Shown: positions 34,004 through 43,943, counted from the first letter of the stretch. The stretch: 64,000 bases of DNA from an uncultured Coriobacteriaceae bacterium (GCA_902790135.1 CADAQM010000005.1:100478-164477); one strand, 5' to 3'. Notes: generated from the sequence alone by a model not told the origin. Numbers and translations are program-made.

Positions 34004-34978
34004 CTACCACCTCCCCAGAGCCTTGCGCACCAGAACGCCCAGGGCAATGCAGAGCAAGAGGGTCGCAATCGAGGTCGCCGTGAGCAAGCGGTTGGCGCGC
34101 ACGATGTCCTCGGGCTCGATGGGACGGGCGGCATCTCCGATCGTGGGCTTGTCGTGCAACACCCCAAAGTAGCTGGCAGGGCCTGCAAGCTGTACGCCGA
34201 GCGCACCAGCGCAGGCTGCCTCGGGATGGGCCGAGTTGGGCGACGCATGGCGCAGGCGGTCGCGCAAGAAGACGCGCCAGGCGCCACGACCGTCCAGGCC
34301 CACGAGCGGTGCCACCAGGCACATGAGCGCACCCGTCAGGCGCGCCGGCATCCAATTGAGCACGTCATCGAGCCTTGCCGCCGCCGTGCCAAAGAAGCGA
34401 TAGCGGTCGTTCACGTAGCCGACCATCGAGTCCATCGTGTTGACGGCCTTGTAGAGCACCCCGGCAGGCGCACCGCCAAGAGCCATAAAGAGGAGTGGCG
34501 CCACGACCCCATCGGAGGTGTTCTCGGCCACAGTCTCCACGGCCGCTCGCGTCACGCCCGCCTCGTCCAGCGCCGCCGTGTCGCGCCCCACGATCATCGA
34601 GACGGCCGTGCGTGCGGCAGCGAGGCCGTCGTTTTGGAGGGCGTCATAGACGCGTCTGGCCTCGATGCGCAGCTGCATGGCCGCAATCATCTGATAGCAG
34701 ACGAAGCTCTCCACCATAAAGGCAAGCCACGGCGAGACGAGTCCCGCGAGCCAAAGCACCAGCGCTGACGTACCACATGAGAGGCCGACAACCAGAGCAA
34801 CCAGCACCACTCCCGCTGTGCGCTCGCCCCTGGGCGTGGCGGGAAAGACCGCGCGCAGCATCCGCTCGGCCCAAGCGATGAGCCTGCCGATCAGCCGGAT
34901 GATGTGCGGCATGCTATAGGGGTCGCCAAAGAGGGCATCCAAGGCAAAACCGCAGATGAGGGCAGCCAGATGGATCAT
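34004..34978 (-). CDS. cbiB: Adenosylcobinamide-phosphate synthase
   Basis: A 324-residue integral membrane protein that attaches aminopropanol (phosphate) to adenosylcobyric acid. 'ALDALFGDPYSMPHIIRLIG' near the start, 'IVGRDTAALDEAGVTRAAVE', 'ENTSDGVVAPLLFMALGG' and 'NTMDSMVGYVNDRYRFFG' are the family motifs. I chose ATG 34978, which overlaps the cbiA stop as ATGA; a GTG two codons earlier is less well placed. Confidence 0.95.
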   Translation of the reverse strand: MIHLAALICGFALDALFGDPYSMPHIIRLIGRLIAWAERMLRAVFPATPRGERTAGVVLVALVVGLSCGTSALVLWLAGLVSPWLAFMVESFVCYQMIAAMQLRIEARRVYDALQNDGLAAARTAVSMIVGRDTAALDEAGVTRAAVETVAENTSDGVVAPLLFMALGGAPAGVLYKAVNTMDSMVGYVNDRYRFFGTAAARLDDVLNWMPARLTGALMCLVAPLVGLDGRGAWRVFLRDRLRHASPNSAHPEAACAGALGVQLAGPASYFGVLHDKPTIGDAARPIEPEDIVRANRLLTATSIATLLLCIALGVLVRKALGRW

Positions 34979-36360
34979 GGGCACCCCGCCTTACCAGCTG
35001 ATGCATAAGATGCGCAGGCAACCACGAAGCGCCTTGTCGCCTCGGGACATGCCGCAAGGTAGAGGTGCGGATAGCCCGCATAGAGCGTCGGACTTGCCAC
35101 CACACAGTCCCAGCCACGCGAGCTCTGTGGCTTCTGGGCATAGAAGGCGTCGCCTGGCTGTTCGCTGTCCCAGTAGTGGAACTCGTGGGCTGGCAGGCAC
35201 TCGCCGGCGTTTGCAAGCAGGCTGTCCCGCCGAGCGGTCAGGGTCACGTAGCCAAATCGCCCTAGTCTGCCGAGACCAAAGCTCGCGCCAGACACGGCGC
35301 CTACCATGGGCCACGACACTCCATCTGCATCCTCGAGCGCCTCGTGCAGGTACATGAAGCCCCCGCACTCCGCCACGGTGGGCATGCCCGCCGCAATAGC
35401 CTCCCGTATTTCCTCTCGCAGGCTCTCGTTGGCCGAGAGACGTGCCGCATGCAGCTCGGGGTAGCCACCGCCCAAGTAGAGGCCGCTGGTGCCTTCGGGC
35501 AGGTGTCGGTCCTCCAGGGGCGAGAAGCGTACCAGCCGTGCGCCAAACCTCTCGAGCAAGGCAAGAGCATCCTCGTAATAGAAGTTGAAGGCCTCGTCGA
35601 AGGCCACAGCGATCGTGGTGGCATCCGAGCGGCGTTCAGGCAACTCGCGCGGCTGATAGACCAGATCGGGAGCCTCGTGCGCAAGCGCGAGCAGGCCGTC
35701 CACGTCGACGGTTTGCTCGAGCGAGTCGGCAATCAGGTCAACCCGCTGGCTGAGGTCGGCCACCTCTCCCGCTGCAACCAATCCCAGGTGGCGGCTCTTA
35801 AGACCCGCACCCGCGAGCTCGGGCACATGGCCCAGAACCCGCACGCCTGTCTCCCGCTCCGCCAGCGCCTTCATCGTGGGGTAGTAGCCCTTTGACACGC
35901 GGCTCAGGATGACCCCCGCCACGTGCGAGGGCTCGCGGAAGTGCTTGAAGCCTGCCACCTCGGCGGCTACCGAAAGGGCTCGGCCTCGCCCGTCCACCAC
36001 GAGCACGGCAGGCGTCTGGGTCGCACGCGCCAGGTCGTATGCCGACGCGTCATGACCCTGTGCGATACCGTCGTAGTAGCCCATGGCGCCCTCGATGACC
36101 GTGAGGTCAGCGGAGCGCGCACCTTCGGCAATCAACCCGCACACCAGATTCTCCCCCGCAAAGAAGAGATCAAGGTTGCGCGACGGCACGCCCAGCACGC
36201 GCGTGTGCATCATCGGGTCAAGGTAGTCGGGACCACACTTGGCAGCCTGCACCTTCAGACCGCGACGGTCGAGCAGTCGCAGCAGCCCACAGGTGAGCGT
36301 GGTCTTTCCCACCCCACTTGCGGTGCCGGCAATCAGTATGCGCGGAGCCGCTACCTGCAT
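34975..36360 (-). CDS. cbiA: Cobyrinate a,c-diamide synthase
   Basis: A 461-residue ATP-dependent amidotransferase acting on the a and c carboxylates of (cobalt-)cobyrinate. P-loop 'IAGTASGVGKTTLTCGLLR', 'CGPDYLDPMMHTRVLG', 'VIEGAMGYYDG', the glutaminase nucleophile in 'TVAECGGFMYLHEAL' and histidine in 'HEFHYWDSE'. ATG 36360 overlaps the cbiET end by 10 bases. Confidence 0.95.
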   Translation of the reverse strand: MQVAAPRILIAGTASGVGKTTLTCGLLRLLDRRGLKVQAAKCGPDYLDPMMHTRVLGVPSRNLDLFFAGENLVCGLIAEGARSADLTVIEGAMGYYDGIAQGHDASAYDLARATQTPAVLVVDGRGRALSVAAEVAGFKHFREPSHVAGVILSRVSKGYYPTMKALAERETGVRVLGHVPELAGAGLKSRHLGLVAAGEVADLSQRVDLIADSLEQTVDVDGLLALAHEAPDLVYQPRELPERRSDATTIAVAFDEAFNFYYEDALALLERFGARLVRFSPLEDRHLPEGTSGLYLGGGYPELHAARLSANESLREEIREAIAAGMPTVAECGGFMYLHEALEDADGVSWPMVGAVSGASFGLGRLGRFGYVTLTARRDSLLANAGECLPAHEFHYWDSEQPGDAFYAQKPQSSRGWDCVVASPTLYAGYPHLYLAACPEATRRFVVACASYASAGKAGCP

Positions 36361-37583
36361 TCCTGCCCCTCTTCCGTCGTAGGGCCACACGCCGTGACGA
36401 GATACACGGGATTGGCCGCTTGCATCAGGTGGTAGCGCCCCGCCTCGCGCGCCTTGGCAACACTCAGCTGGACGATGTCGACATCGTGCAGGGAGAGCGA
36501 GCGCACGCACGCGAGCGCGTCGGAGACAGTCTCTAGCGTGACGGCTGCAATGCAGATGCGCACAGCCGGATTTGCCGTGAGGGCCGCGGATACGATCTCG
36601 GCAAGCGCACCTGAGGACCCGCCCGCGAAGACGCGATCGGGTGCGGGCAGCCCTGTGAGCGCATCGGGCGCCTCACCTGCGACGATATGCAGATTGGTGA
36701 GTCCATGCTCCTGTCGGTTGGCCTCGATGAGCGCGCAGGCCTGCTCGGTGCGCTCGACGGCAAACACCTGCCCGGCACAGGCAGCGCGCGCCAGTTCGAC
36801 GCTCACCGACCCAGTGCCCGCGCCCACATCCCACACCGTGTCGTCAGGGCGCACGCGCAGCTTGCACACGGCCAGCTCGCGCACCTCCTCCTTGGTCATC
36901 GGGACCTCACCGCGGACAATGGCATCGTCACGCAGGTGCGGCGCTCGCACGCCGGGAATGATGGGCGCGTCGTTGAGCACGAGCATCACGGCTAGGCTCT
37001 CAAACGGCCGCCCAGCAAGCTCAAAGGCCGTACCAGCGGTGATGTGCTCATCGGGATACGACAGGCGCTCCCCCACCCACACGCTCACATCACCCAGCCC
37101 TCGTTCCACGAGCAGTGCACAGAGCTCGCCGGCGCGCACGGACCCACCCGTGAGCACAAAGGTCTTGGCGTGCGTCTGCACGGCACCAGCCAGGTTGTGC
37201 GCGCGGCCGTGGGCTGACACCACATAGGTGTCCTGCCAGGTGCAACGCAGGCGGGAGCAGAGGTACGCGAGCGACGAGATGCCAGGTATGACCTCCACGT
37301 CCCATCCCTCGAGCAGCGGATAGAGGCTCGTTGCCCCACTGTAGAAGCCGACGTCTCCACTCATGACCACACTTGCGACGGCCTCCGGCGCCTCGCGCAG
37401 CTCCTCAACGATGCGCGCACTGGCGACAAGCGCGACCATGCGTGCATCACGCTCACCAAGCGCCTCGAGCAGGCGTGACGACCCGATGATCAAATCGCTC
37501 CGGTCAAGCGCCGAGCGCGCAGCCACCGTGAGCGTGTCCGGGTTGCCCATGCCCATGCCAATGACGTAGACCTTAGAGACCAT
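36351..37583 (-). CDS. cbiET: CbiE-CbiT fusion: precorrin-6/7 C5,C15-methyltransferase and decarboxylase
   Basis: A 410-residue fusion. The first ~200 residues are CbiE, a tetrapyrrole methylase ('YVIGMGMGNPDTLTVAARSA', 'MSGDVGFYSGATSL', 'VIPGISSLAYLCSRL'), which methylates C5. The rest is CbiT, a Rossmann methyltransferase ('TVWDVGAGTGSVSVELARAA', 'DRVFAGGSSGALAEIV'), which methylates C15 and decarboxylates the C12 acetate. The same fusion is known as CobL. ATG 37583 follows GGAGG and overlaps the cbiJ stop by 11 bases. Confidence 0.94.
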   Translation of the reverse strand: MVSKVYVIGMGMGNPDTLTVAARSALDRSDLIIGSSRLLEALGERDARMVALVASARIVEELREAPEAVASVVMSGDVGFYSGATSLYPLLEGWDVEVIPGISSLAYLCSRLRCTWQDTYVVSAHGRAHNLAGAVQTHAKTFVLTGGSVRAGELCALLVERGLGDVSVWVGERLSYPDEHITAGTAFELAGRPFESLAVMLVLNDAPIIPGVRAPHLRDDAIVRGEVPMTKEEVRELAVCKLRVRPDDTVWDVGAGTGSVSVELARAACAGQVFAVERTEQACALIEANRQEHGLTNLHIVAGEAPDALTGLPAPDRVFAGGSSGALAEIVSAALTANPAVRICIAAVTLETVSDALACVRSLSLHDVDIVQLSVAKAREAGRYHLMQAANPVYLVTACGPTTEEGQECR

Positions 37584-38337
37584 AGCGATCCTCCAGGAGT
37601 TGCTGTGCCTCGGACAAGAGCAGCCCCGGCTCATCCTCTGGCCGCTCGATGACCACCAAGTCGATACCGCGCGCCTGCGCTGCCCGCACTTTCTCGTCAA
37701 ACCCACCCGCGGGACCTGACTCCTTGGTCACCAGATGGGCGATGTCCAGCTCGTCGATCAGCGCACGGTTCATCTGCTCGGAGAAGGGTCCCTGCATGGC
37801 AATCACGTGACTCGTGGGAATGCCCAGCTCGTACGTGCGCTCGAGCGAGGAGACCACTGGCAGCACGCGCACGTAGAGGCGCTCGGCAAAGTCGGGGATG
37901 AGCTCGGTGAAGGTGGCGAGGTCCTTGCTGCCCGTGGTGAGCAGGATGTTGCCCTCGGTGCCCGCAAGCAGCTGCGCGGCCTCACGGGCATCGCTAGCGC
38001 CCGTCCACGAAACATCACCGCCAGGCACCCCCTCGCGGATCACGCGCACCACATCCACCCCGTGACGCTTGCCCAGGGCGGCCACACTTTGGGAGATGTG
38101 CCGCGCGTAGGGATGCGTCGCGTCCACGATGCAGGCAAAGTCGTGCTCTGCCATCAGCCGGTCCTTCTGCTCGTCGGTGAGCGGACCCTCGAGGGCCTGC
38201 ACACGCGGCCCCTGCGCAATCAGGCTTGCGCCATAGGCAGTCGCGGTACATGCCACAATGTCGCAGCTGCCGCGCATTGCCAGCCACTCGACCAGCCGCC
38301 GTCCCTCGGAGGTGCCTCCAAACACGAGCACGTCCAT
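37573..38337 (-). CDS. cbiJ: Cobalt-precorrin-6A reductase
   Basis: A 254-residue reductase (CbiJ/CobK) that reduces the macrocycle using NAD(P)H. 'VLVFGGTSEGRRLVEWLA' is the dinucleotide loop, 'CIVDATHPYARHISQSV' and 'LLTTGSKDLATFTEL' are family signatures, and 'HVIAMQGPFSEQMNRALID' and 'LVTKESGPAGGFDEKVRAA' follow. ATG 38337 stands after GGGAGG that lies inside the end of cbiGH, two bases past its stop. Confidence 0.94.
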   Translation of the reverse strand: MDVLVFGGTSEGRRLVEWLAMRGSCDIVACTATAYGASLIAQGPRVQALEGPLTDEQKDRLMAEHDFACIVDATHPYARHISQSVAALGKRHGVDVVRVIREGVPGGDVSWTGASDAREAAQLLAGTEGNILLTTGSKDLATFTELIPDFAERLYVRVLPVVSSLERTYELGIPTSHVIAMQGPFSEQMNRALIDELDIAHLVTKESGPAGGFDEKVRAAQARGIDLVVIERPEDEPGLLLSEAQQLLEDRYGL

Positions 38338-38338
38338 C

Positions 38339-40132
38339 CTAGGCACCTCCCTCGCCGTAGCCACGAGGGGTCACCATGCGCCCATCGATTGCCCGCGTCT
38401 TCGAGTTACCCACAAACACGCAGGTAAACATGTCCACCTGAGCGTCGCGCAGCTCGCCGAGCGTGAGGATGCAATGCTCCTCGCCGCTGCGACCGATGTT
38501 ACGGACATAACCGCAGACGGTCTCGGGCGAGCGATGGGAAAGCAGGATGTCGCAGGCGCGCCGCAGGTGGTCGGGACGGTGCTTGGAGGCGGGGTTGTAG
38601 AGGCTGATGCAGAAGTCCGCCTGTGCTGCTGCAACGAGCCTCCTCTCAATCAGCTCCCAGGGCGTCATGAGATCAGAGAGCGATATGGTGCACCAGTCGT
38701 GCATGAGCGGTGCGCCCAGCACGGCCGCACCGCCGTTGGCCGCCGACACGCCAGGAATGACCGCCACATCGACGCCTTCGTACTCCTCCGCCAGCTCCAG
38801 TAGCAAGCCCGCCATGCCATAGATGCCCGGATCGCCCGAGCAGACCATAGCCACGCGCCTGCCCTCCTGCGCGCGCTCGAGCGCCAGCCGGCAGCGCTCT
38901 GCCTCCTTGCGCATGGGCGTCGCCAGTAGCTCCTTATGGGGATAGTCATTTCGAATCAGGTTGATGTAGGTGGTGTAGCCGACGATGAGGTCGGCCGCAT
39001 CCAGGGCCCCACGCGCGCGCAGGGTCATGTCGTCCGCGCCTCCCGGACCGAGGCCCACGCAGGTCAACGTCCCAGGCCCAGATCCGAGCGAGCCTGGCAG
39101 AGCAAGGTGCGGCTCGGACGCAGCCAGGGCCACCGTCACGCCATTGACACTCCGCTTGGACAGAAGCAGCGACTGGCCACCAGCGCATGCGGCACGCTCG
39201 CAGACGTTGTCCACGCCAACCGTATGCAGCACGAACTCTGACGAGGAGAAATCGCCAGACACCGCCTGGAGCTGGTCCGCGCTGTAGAGCTGCAGCTCGC
39301 AGCCACACTGGTGAGCAAATGCGCGCAGACCTTGCTCGTCGGCCTTCACGTCTATCGAGGCGATGGCGGAGAGCGCAACGGGTGCCACCCGTGCCTCGTC
39401 CAGGCAACGCCGCACGAGCGCCGCGATCTTCTCTGAGGGCGTGCCGCGCTTGCAGCCAATGCCTGCCACCACCGTATGCGGCACCAGGTGCAGCGTGGTC
39501 GCGAAGGGCTCCTCCGAATCGTCGTAGGAGATGCATATGCCCAGTTCAAGCCCCTCGGCATCCGCACCCGCCACCAAGCCTGCGGGGAGCGGGCCCGCAA
39601 GGGGAAAGGCGCTCGCCATGCCCACCTGCTCGCCCTCGAGCAGCGCCGCCGAGACGAGCTTGGCCGCCTCGCGCTCCACGATGACCAAGCCACGCTCGCG
39701 TGCCCACTCGTCCACCGCAAAGACATGGTTGACGTCGGTTGCGGTCGAGACGGCAGCCTGACCGCCACAGATGTCCGCGACCCGGCGCGCAAGCTGGTTG
39801 GCGCCACCCACGTGCCCCGAGAGCAGGGGCACCACGATACGCCCCGCCTCGTCCACGCAAACCACCGCAGGGTCGCTTATCTTATCCGCGACATGCGGTG
39901 CGATTGCGCGCACGGCGATTCCGGTGGCCGAGACGAACAGCAACGCCTCAGCCTGCGCAAATGCACGCGCAGCCCAGCTGCCAAGATCGTCCAGGACGCA
40001 GACGTCATCGCCATCGGCAAGCCGCTCGGGAGCCGACAGCTCCACAAGGCAGCCGTCCTCCACAAGCGCGCACGCGATGTGCCGCATGAGGCAGAGGCCC
40101 CTGCGCGTGAATGCGACCGCAGCCACCCTCAT
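38339..40132 (-). CDS. cbiGH: CbiG-CbiH fusion: cobalt-precorrin-5A hydrolase and precorrin-3B C17-methyltransferase
   Basis: A 597-residue fusion. Residues 1-~345 are CbiG, which opens the lactone and removes the C20 fragment ('RIVVPLLSGHVGGANQLAR', 'VAGIGCKRGTPSEKIAAL'). From about residue 355 comes CbiH ('LTCVGLGPGGADDMTLRARG', 'VCSGDPGIYGMAGLLLEL', 'VIPGVSAANGGAAVLGAPLM', 'DFCISLYNPASKHRPDHL'), which contracts the ring while methylating C17. The two steps are adjacent in the anaerobic route, so fusion is sensible. It overlaps cbiF by four bases. Confidence 0.94.
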   Translation of the reverse strand: MRVAAVAFTRRGLCLMRHIACALVEDGCLVELSAPERLADGDDVCVLDDLGSWAARAFAQAEALLFVSATGIAVRAIAPHVADKISDPAVVCVDEAGRIVVPLLSGHVGGANQLARRVADICGGQAAVSTATDVNHVFAVDEWARERGLVIVEREAAKLVSAALLEGEQVGMASAFPLAGPLPAGLVAGADAEGLELGICISYDDSEEPFATTLHLVPHTVVAGIGCKRGTPSEKIAALVRRCLDEARVAPVALSAIASIDVKADEQGLRAFAHQCGCELQLYSADQLQAVSGDFSSSEFVLHTVGVDNVCERAACAGGQSLLLSKRSVNGVTVALAASEPHLALPGSLGSGPGTLTCVGLGPGGADDMTLRARGALDAADLIVGYTTYINLIRNDYPHKELLATPMRKEAERCRLALERAQEGRRVAMVCSGDPGIYGMAGLLLELAEEYEGVDVAVIPGVSAANGGAAVLGAPLMHDWCTISLSDLMTPWELIERRLVAAAQADFCISLYNPASKHRPDHLRRACDILLSHRSPETVCGYVRNIGRSGEEHCILTLGELRDAQVDMFTCVFVGNSKTRAIDGRMVTPRGYGEGGA

Positions 40133-40908
40133 GGTTGATCACATCCCTCTACCTGCTGCGATGCCTCCCTGAAGCCATGGGAGAAGCTGGGGTCGTAGAG
40201 ACGCGAGCGCTCGTAGGTGTCGCCCAGAAAGCTCCCAACGGTCACCAATGCCGTATGCGTAATAGCATGCTCGCGCGCACACTGCGCCAGCGTGCCCACC
40301 GTGCAGCGGTAGACAGCCTCGTCGGGCCAGGTCGCACGATACACGATGGCCGCCGGCGTGTCCGGGCTGTAGCCTCCGGCCACGAGCTCCTTCTGCGCGC
40401 CTTCGAGCAGGCTCGCCGAGAGAAAGAGCACCATCGTGCAGCCGTGAGAGGCCATGAGGCGCAGCTTCTCGCCTGCAGGCACGGGAGTGCGCCCCTCCAT
40501 TCGGGTGACGATGAGCGACTGCGAGACCTCTGGCAACGTGTACTCCGCGCGAAGGGCAGCCGCGGCTCCCATGAGCGAGGACACCCCCGGCACCACGTCG
40601 TAGGGAATCCCCAGCTCGTCAAGGGCGTCCATCTGCTCGCGATGCGCCCCATAGAGCGATGGGTCACCCGAGTGCAGCCTCACACAGGTCTTGCCCTCCC
40701 GCTCGGCCGCACGCATCACTGCCAGGACGTCCTCCAGAGTCATGCGCGCGGAATCATGCAGCTCACATCCTGGCTTGCAGTTGGAGAGCAGCTCCGTGTT
40801 GATGAGCGAGCCCGCGTAGATGACCACGTCCGCCTCCTGGAGCAGACGCACGCCGCGCAGCGTGATGAGATCAGCCGCACCAGGGCCGGCTCCCACAAAG
40901 TGAATCAT
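40129..40908 (-). CDS. cbiF: Cobalt-precorrin-4 C11-methyltransferase
   Basis: A 259-residue tetrapyrrole methylase: 'MIHFVGAGPGAADLITLRG' opens it, with 'RLHSGDPSLYGAHREQM' and 'VVPGVSSLMGAAAALRAEYT' as CbiF/CobM-specific motifs and 'MASHGCTMVLFLSASLLEGA' later. It methylates C11 using SAM. It overlaps cbiD (4 bases) and cbiGH (4 bases). Confidence 0.95.
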   Translation of the reverse strand: MIHFVGAGPGAADLITLRGVRLLQEADVVIYAGSLINTELLSNCKPGCELHDSARMTLEDVLAVMRAAEREGKTCVRLHSGDPSLYGAHREQMDALDELGIPYDVVPGVSSLMGAAAALRAEYTLPEVSQSLIVTRMEGRTPVPAGEKLRLMASHGCTMVLFLSASLLEGAQKELVAGGYSPDTPAAIVYRATWPDEAVYRCTVGTLAQCAREHAITHTALVTVGSFLGDTYERSRLYDPSFSHGFREASQQVEGCDQP

Positions 40909-42056
40909 TCGATCTCCCCCTCACGTTCGTGGTAGGCCGCGAGAGCTGCGGCACCCGGCGTCCGTCCCAACAGCCCATACTGGTTGGAAAACACCATCGC
41001 CTCCACCTGCAACCGACCAGCCGCGCGATAGGCAAGCTTGTCGGCAAGGCTCTTTATAAGAGATTCCATAGTTGCTTCTACCAGACGCTCCTCGGCCAAC
41101 GCATCGAGCATGGCATCGGCGGTCGGTGCAGCCATGATGCGGACGATAGTCTCGCGCGAGGCTCCCACCAGCGCCGCATGCGCGGCCATCACTTCAGCTC
41201 GGCAGTCGGCCACGCGCGAGTGCGTGTTCATGATGCCACCAGCCACTTTGACCATCTTGCCGATATGGCCGACGACCAGCACATCCGCAAATCCGAGAAG
41301 CCCCGCCTCGTCAACCACGGCCCCAAGGTAGTTGGAACACTGCACCGCCCGCTCGAGCGAGAGATGCAGCATGGATGAGGCGAAGTCACGCCCGTAGTTG
41401 CCAGGGACCACCAGCAGGTGCTTGGCTCCTGTCGAGCGCAGCACCGAGAGCTCGAGCTTGAGCGAGGCAACCAACGCGTCCTCGCTCATGGGTCGCACGA
41501 TGCCAGAGGTGCCGAGCACCGAAATGCCACCCTCGATGCCCAGACGCGGGTTGAAGGTGCGTGTGGCAAGCTCACCGCCTGCGGGAATGGAGATCTCCAC
41601 CGCAAGGCCACCCGCATAGCCCGCCGCCTCGGTAGCATCTCGTGCGGCACGGGCGATCATCTCGCGGGGAACCGAGTTGATGGCAGCGGCTCCCACCGGC
41701 TGGTCAAGCCCTGCACGGGTCACGCGTCCCACGCCGGCACCCCCGTCGATGGAGATGCCGGGCTTGTCGGTGCACGTCACCCTTGCCCAGACCAGCACGC
41801 TGTCGGTCACGTCCGGGTCGTCACCGGCATCCTTGCGCACGGCGCAGCATGCCCAGCCTGGCCCCTCGTCATGCTCCTCCACGTCCACGCCCACTTCGAT
41901 GCCAGAGGGGGTGGAGATCACGACCGCGGGCACGAGCGCGCGTGAGAGCAGCAGCCCTGCGGCCGCACGCGTGGCGGCAGCAGCGCAGGTACCCGTGGTG
42001 TAGCCGCAGCGCAAGCGCTTGCCACCAGCGGATATGTAATGCTCGAGTCGCTGCAC
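40905..42056 (-). CDS. cbiD: Cobalt-precorrin-5B C1-methyltransferase
   Basis: A 383-residue CbiD with the family-defining 'RCGYTTGTCAAAATRAAAGL' near the N-terminus, 'EISIPAGGELATRTFNPRLG', 'ISVLGTSGIVRPMSEDAL' and 'VLVVGHIGKMVKVAGGI'. It methylates C1 in the oxygen-independent route; its presence excludes the aerobic pathway. GTG 42056 follows AGGAGG and lies 8 bases after the ATPase stop; upstream in-frame sequence belongs to the neighbouring gene. Confidence 0.94.
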   Translation of the reverse strand: MQRLEHYISAGGKRLRCGYTTGTCAAAATRAAAGLLLSRALVPAVVISTPSGIEVGVDVEEHDEGPGWACCAVRKDAGDDPDVTDSVLVWARVTCTDKPGISIDGGAGVGRVTRAGLDQPVGAAAINSVPREMIARAARDATEAAGYAGGLAVEISIPAGGELATRTFNPRLGIEGGISVLGTSGIVRPMSEDALVASLKLELSVLRSTGAKHLLVVPGNYGRDFASSMLHLSLERAVQCSNYLGAVVDEAGLLGFADVLVVGHIGKMVKVAGGIMNTHSRVADCRAEVMAAHAALVGASRETIVRIMAAPTADAMLDALAEERLVEATMESLIKSLADKLAYRAAGRLQVEAMVFSNQYGLLGRTPGAAALAAYHEREGEIE

Positions 42057-42064
42057 CTGACCTC

Positions 42065-42844
42065 CTAGCGTCTGTCTGCAGGCAGCTCCACGCTGCCCGT
42101 GGTCGCGTCGTACACACCGGGTTCCAAGTCGTACAGGGCATCGATGACCTCGGGCACGAAGACCTGCTCGGGCGAACCCTGCATCGTGATGTCGCCGTCC
42201 TTCACGCAGACCACCCAGTCGGAGATGCGGCGGGCAAGCGGAAGCTCGTGGAGTGACATCAGGATGCCCAGTCCGCGCGTCGCAACGAGTTGCCTGAGCA
42301 CGCCCAGAAGCTCGATCTGATAGCGGATGTCGAGGTAGCTGGTGGGCTCGTCGAGCACGAGGAGCCGTGGCTCCTGGCAGATGGCCCGCGCGAGCAGCAC
42401 CCGCTGGCGCTGCCCGTCCGAGAGCCGCATGAAGTCGTTTGTACGGAACTCCCACACGCCCACGAGCTCCATGGCCGCGCGCACGCGGTCGTGGTCATCG
42501 GGCGAGAGGATGCCGAGACGTCCCGTATGGGGCAGCCGACCCGTCTCCACCACATCCTCGCAGGTCATCAGGTCGGTTCGCAGCCGCTCGGTAAGCAGGA
42601 CGGAGAGCTCCAGCGCCCGCTCGCGATCCGAGAGCTTGTCGAGGCGTCGCCCCGAGAGGTACGCCACGCCACCCAAGGGTGCCAGCTCTCCGGCAACCGT
42701 GCGTAGCAGCGTCGACTTGCCCGCACCGTTGGGCCCTATGAGCGTCACGATCTGCCCCGGCGTAACCGACAGATCGACGCCCGCAAGCAGCGGGGACGCC
42801 CCGTAGCCGACGGCCAGCTCCTCGGTCTTGAGCATGGGTTGCAT
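42065..42844 (-). CDS. ABC transporter ATP-binding protein (FecE/BtuD type)
   Basis: A 259-residue ATPase with Walker A 'LIGPNGAGKSTLLRTVAG', signature 'RLSDGQRQRVLLARAI' and Walker B 'RLLVLDEPTSYLD'. It is of the siderophore/cobalamin importer type. ATG 42844 follows GAGGAGG. With the permease and binding protein upstream it forms a complete importer inside the B12 string; substrate could be corrinoid, a metal chelate or heme. Confidence 0.92.
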   Translation of the reverse strand: MQPMLKTEELAVGYGASPLLAGVDLSVTPGQIVTLIGPNGAGKSTLLRTVAGELAPLGGVAYLSGRRLDKLSDRERALELSVLLTERLRTDLMTCEDVVETGRLPHTGRLGILSPDDHDRVRAAMELVGVWEFRTNDFMRLSDGQRQRVLLARAICQEPRLLVLDEPTSYLDIRYQIELLGVLRQLVATRGLGILMSLHELPLARRISDWVVCVKDGDITMQGSPEQVFVPEVIDALYDLEPGVYDATTGSVELPADRR

Positions 42845-42873
42845 GGCCTGTCCCTCCTCGCGTGCCGTCATCG

Positions 42874-43929
42874 CTAGTCCACCTGCCTTTGCCTGCCAAG
42901 CAGGATGGCGATGACCACAGGAGCGCCGAAAAGGGCCGTGACCGCCGAGATGGAGACCTCGGTCGGTGCCAGAGCCGTACGCGCAATGAGATCGCATGCC
43001 AGGCAGAAGATGGCTCCTCCCAAGAAGGAGGCGGGTACGACCACCAGAGGCCGCGAGGTCCCCAGCAGGCGCTTGACGATATGCGGTACCGCGATGCCCA
43101 CGAAGCTGATGGGACCCGCAAACGCGGTAACGCAGGCGGCAAGCAGGCTCGAGAGCGCAATCAACCCCACGCGGAAAGCCCTCACGTTGACACCCACGCT
43201 CAGCGCATAGCGCTCCCCCAGCTGGTAGGCCGCCATGGGTTTTGAGAGCGCGAGGGCGAACGCTGCAGCGGGCACGACTACCACCGTCAACGTCGCGACG
43301 TCCGTCCAATTGATGCCCGAGAAGCTTCCCTGGGACCAATTGCGCAGGTTGACGATGTTGGCGTCACTCGCAAACGTGATGAGGAAGTCCGTGAGCGCGC
43401 TGCAGATGTAGCCCACCATCACACCAGCGACGATGAGCATGCTCGCCGACCTGATGCGCTGCGACACGACCAGCACGAAGACCATGGCTAGCGTTGACCC
43501 CACGAATGCGGCCAGCACGAGCATCCATGAGGTGAGGACGCCAGAGCTGCCCACCACGAGGATCATCGTGGCGGCAACCACCAGTTTGGCGCCGCTTGAG
43601 ACACCCAGGATGTAAGGGCCGGCGATGGGGTTGTTGAAGAAGGTCTGCAGCAGGAGGCCCGACAGCGCGAGGGCGCCGCCAAGAAGCCCCGCCGCTATGA
43701 GGCGTGGCAGACGGATGCTCCAGATGACCTGGTAAACGGTGCTAGTGCGGTCGCGCCCCGCAAGGACGTCCAGCAGGTCGGAGAGCGGCACATGCAGGCT
43801 GCCAAGACAGAGGTTGAGCGTCGCCGCCACAAGCAGCAATACCGCGAGCAGCGCAAACGTCGCGCACACCCGCGTGCGCCTCACGGCAAGTGGGTCTGCC
43901 TGAGCCTCTGTCCCCTGCGAATGCCTCAC
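42874..43929 (-). CDS. FecCD-family ABC transporter permease
   Basis: A 351-residue membrane protein with about ten segments. 'IRLPRLIAAGLLGGALALSG' is the strongly conserved FecCD motif, followed by 'FNNPIAGPYILGVSSGAKLV' and late 'GPISFVGIAVPHIVKRLLG', the ATPase-coupling loop. GTG 43929 follows GGGGGA at the end of the basic N-terminus; the open frame continues upstream without a site. It pairs with the neighbouring ATPase and binding protein. Confidence 0.92.
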   Translation of the reverse strand: MRHSQGTEAQADPLAVRRTRVCATFALLAVLLLVAATLNLCLGSLHVPLSDLLDVLAGRDRTSTVYQVIWSIRLPRLIAAGLLGGALALSGLLLQTFFNNPIAGPYILGVSSGAKLVVAATMILVVGSSGVLTSWMLVLAAFVGSTLAMVFVLVVSQRIRSASMLIVAGVMVGYICSALTDFLITFASDANIVNLRNWSQGSFSGINWTDVATLTVVVVPAAAFALALSKPMAAYQLGERYALSVGVNVRAFRVGLIALSSLLAACVTAFAGPISFVGIAVPHIVKRLLGTSRPLVVVPASFLGGAIFCLACDLIARTALAPTEVSISAVTALFGAPVVIAILLGRQRQVD

Positions 43930-43943
43930 GTGCGCCCGTCCCC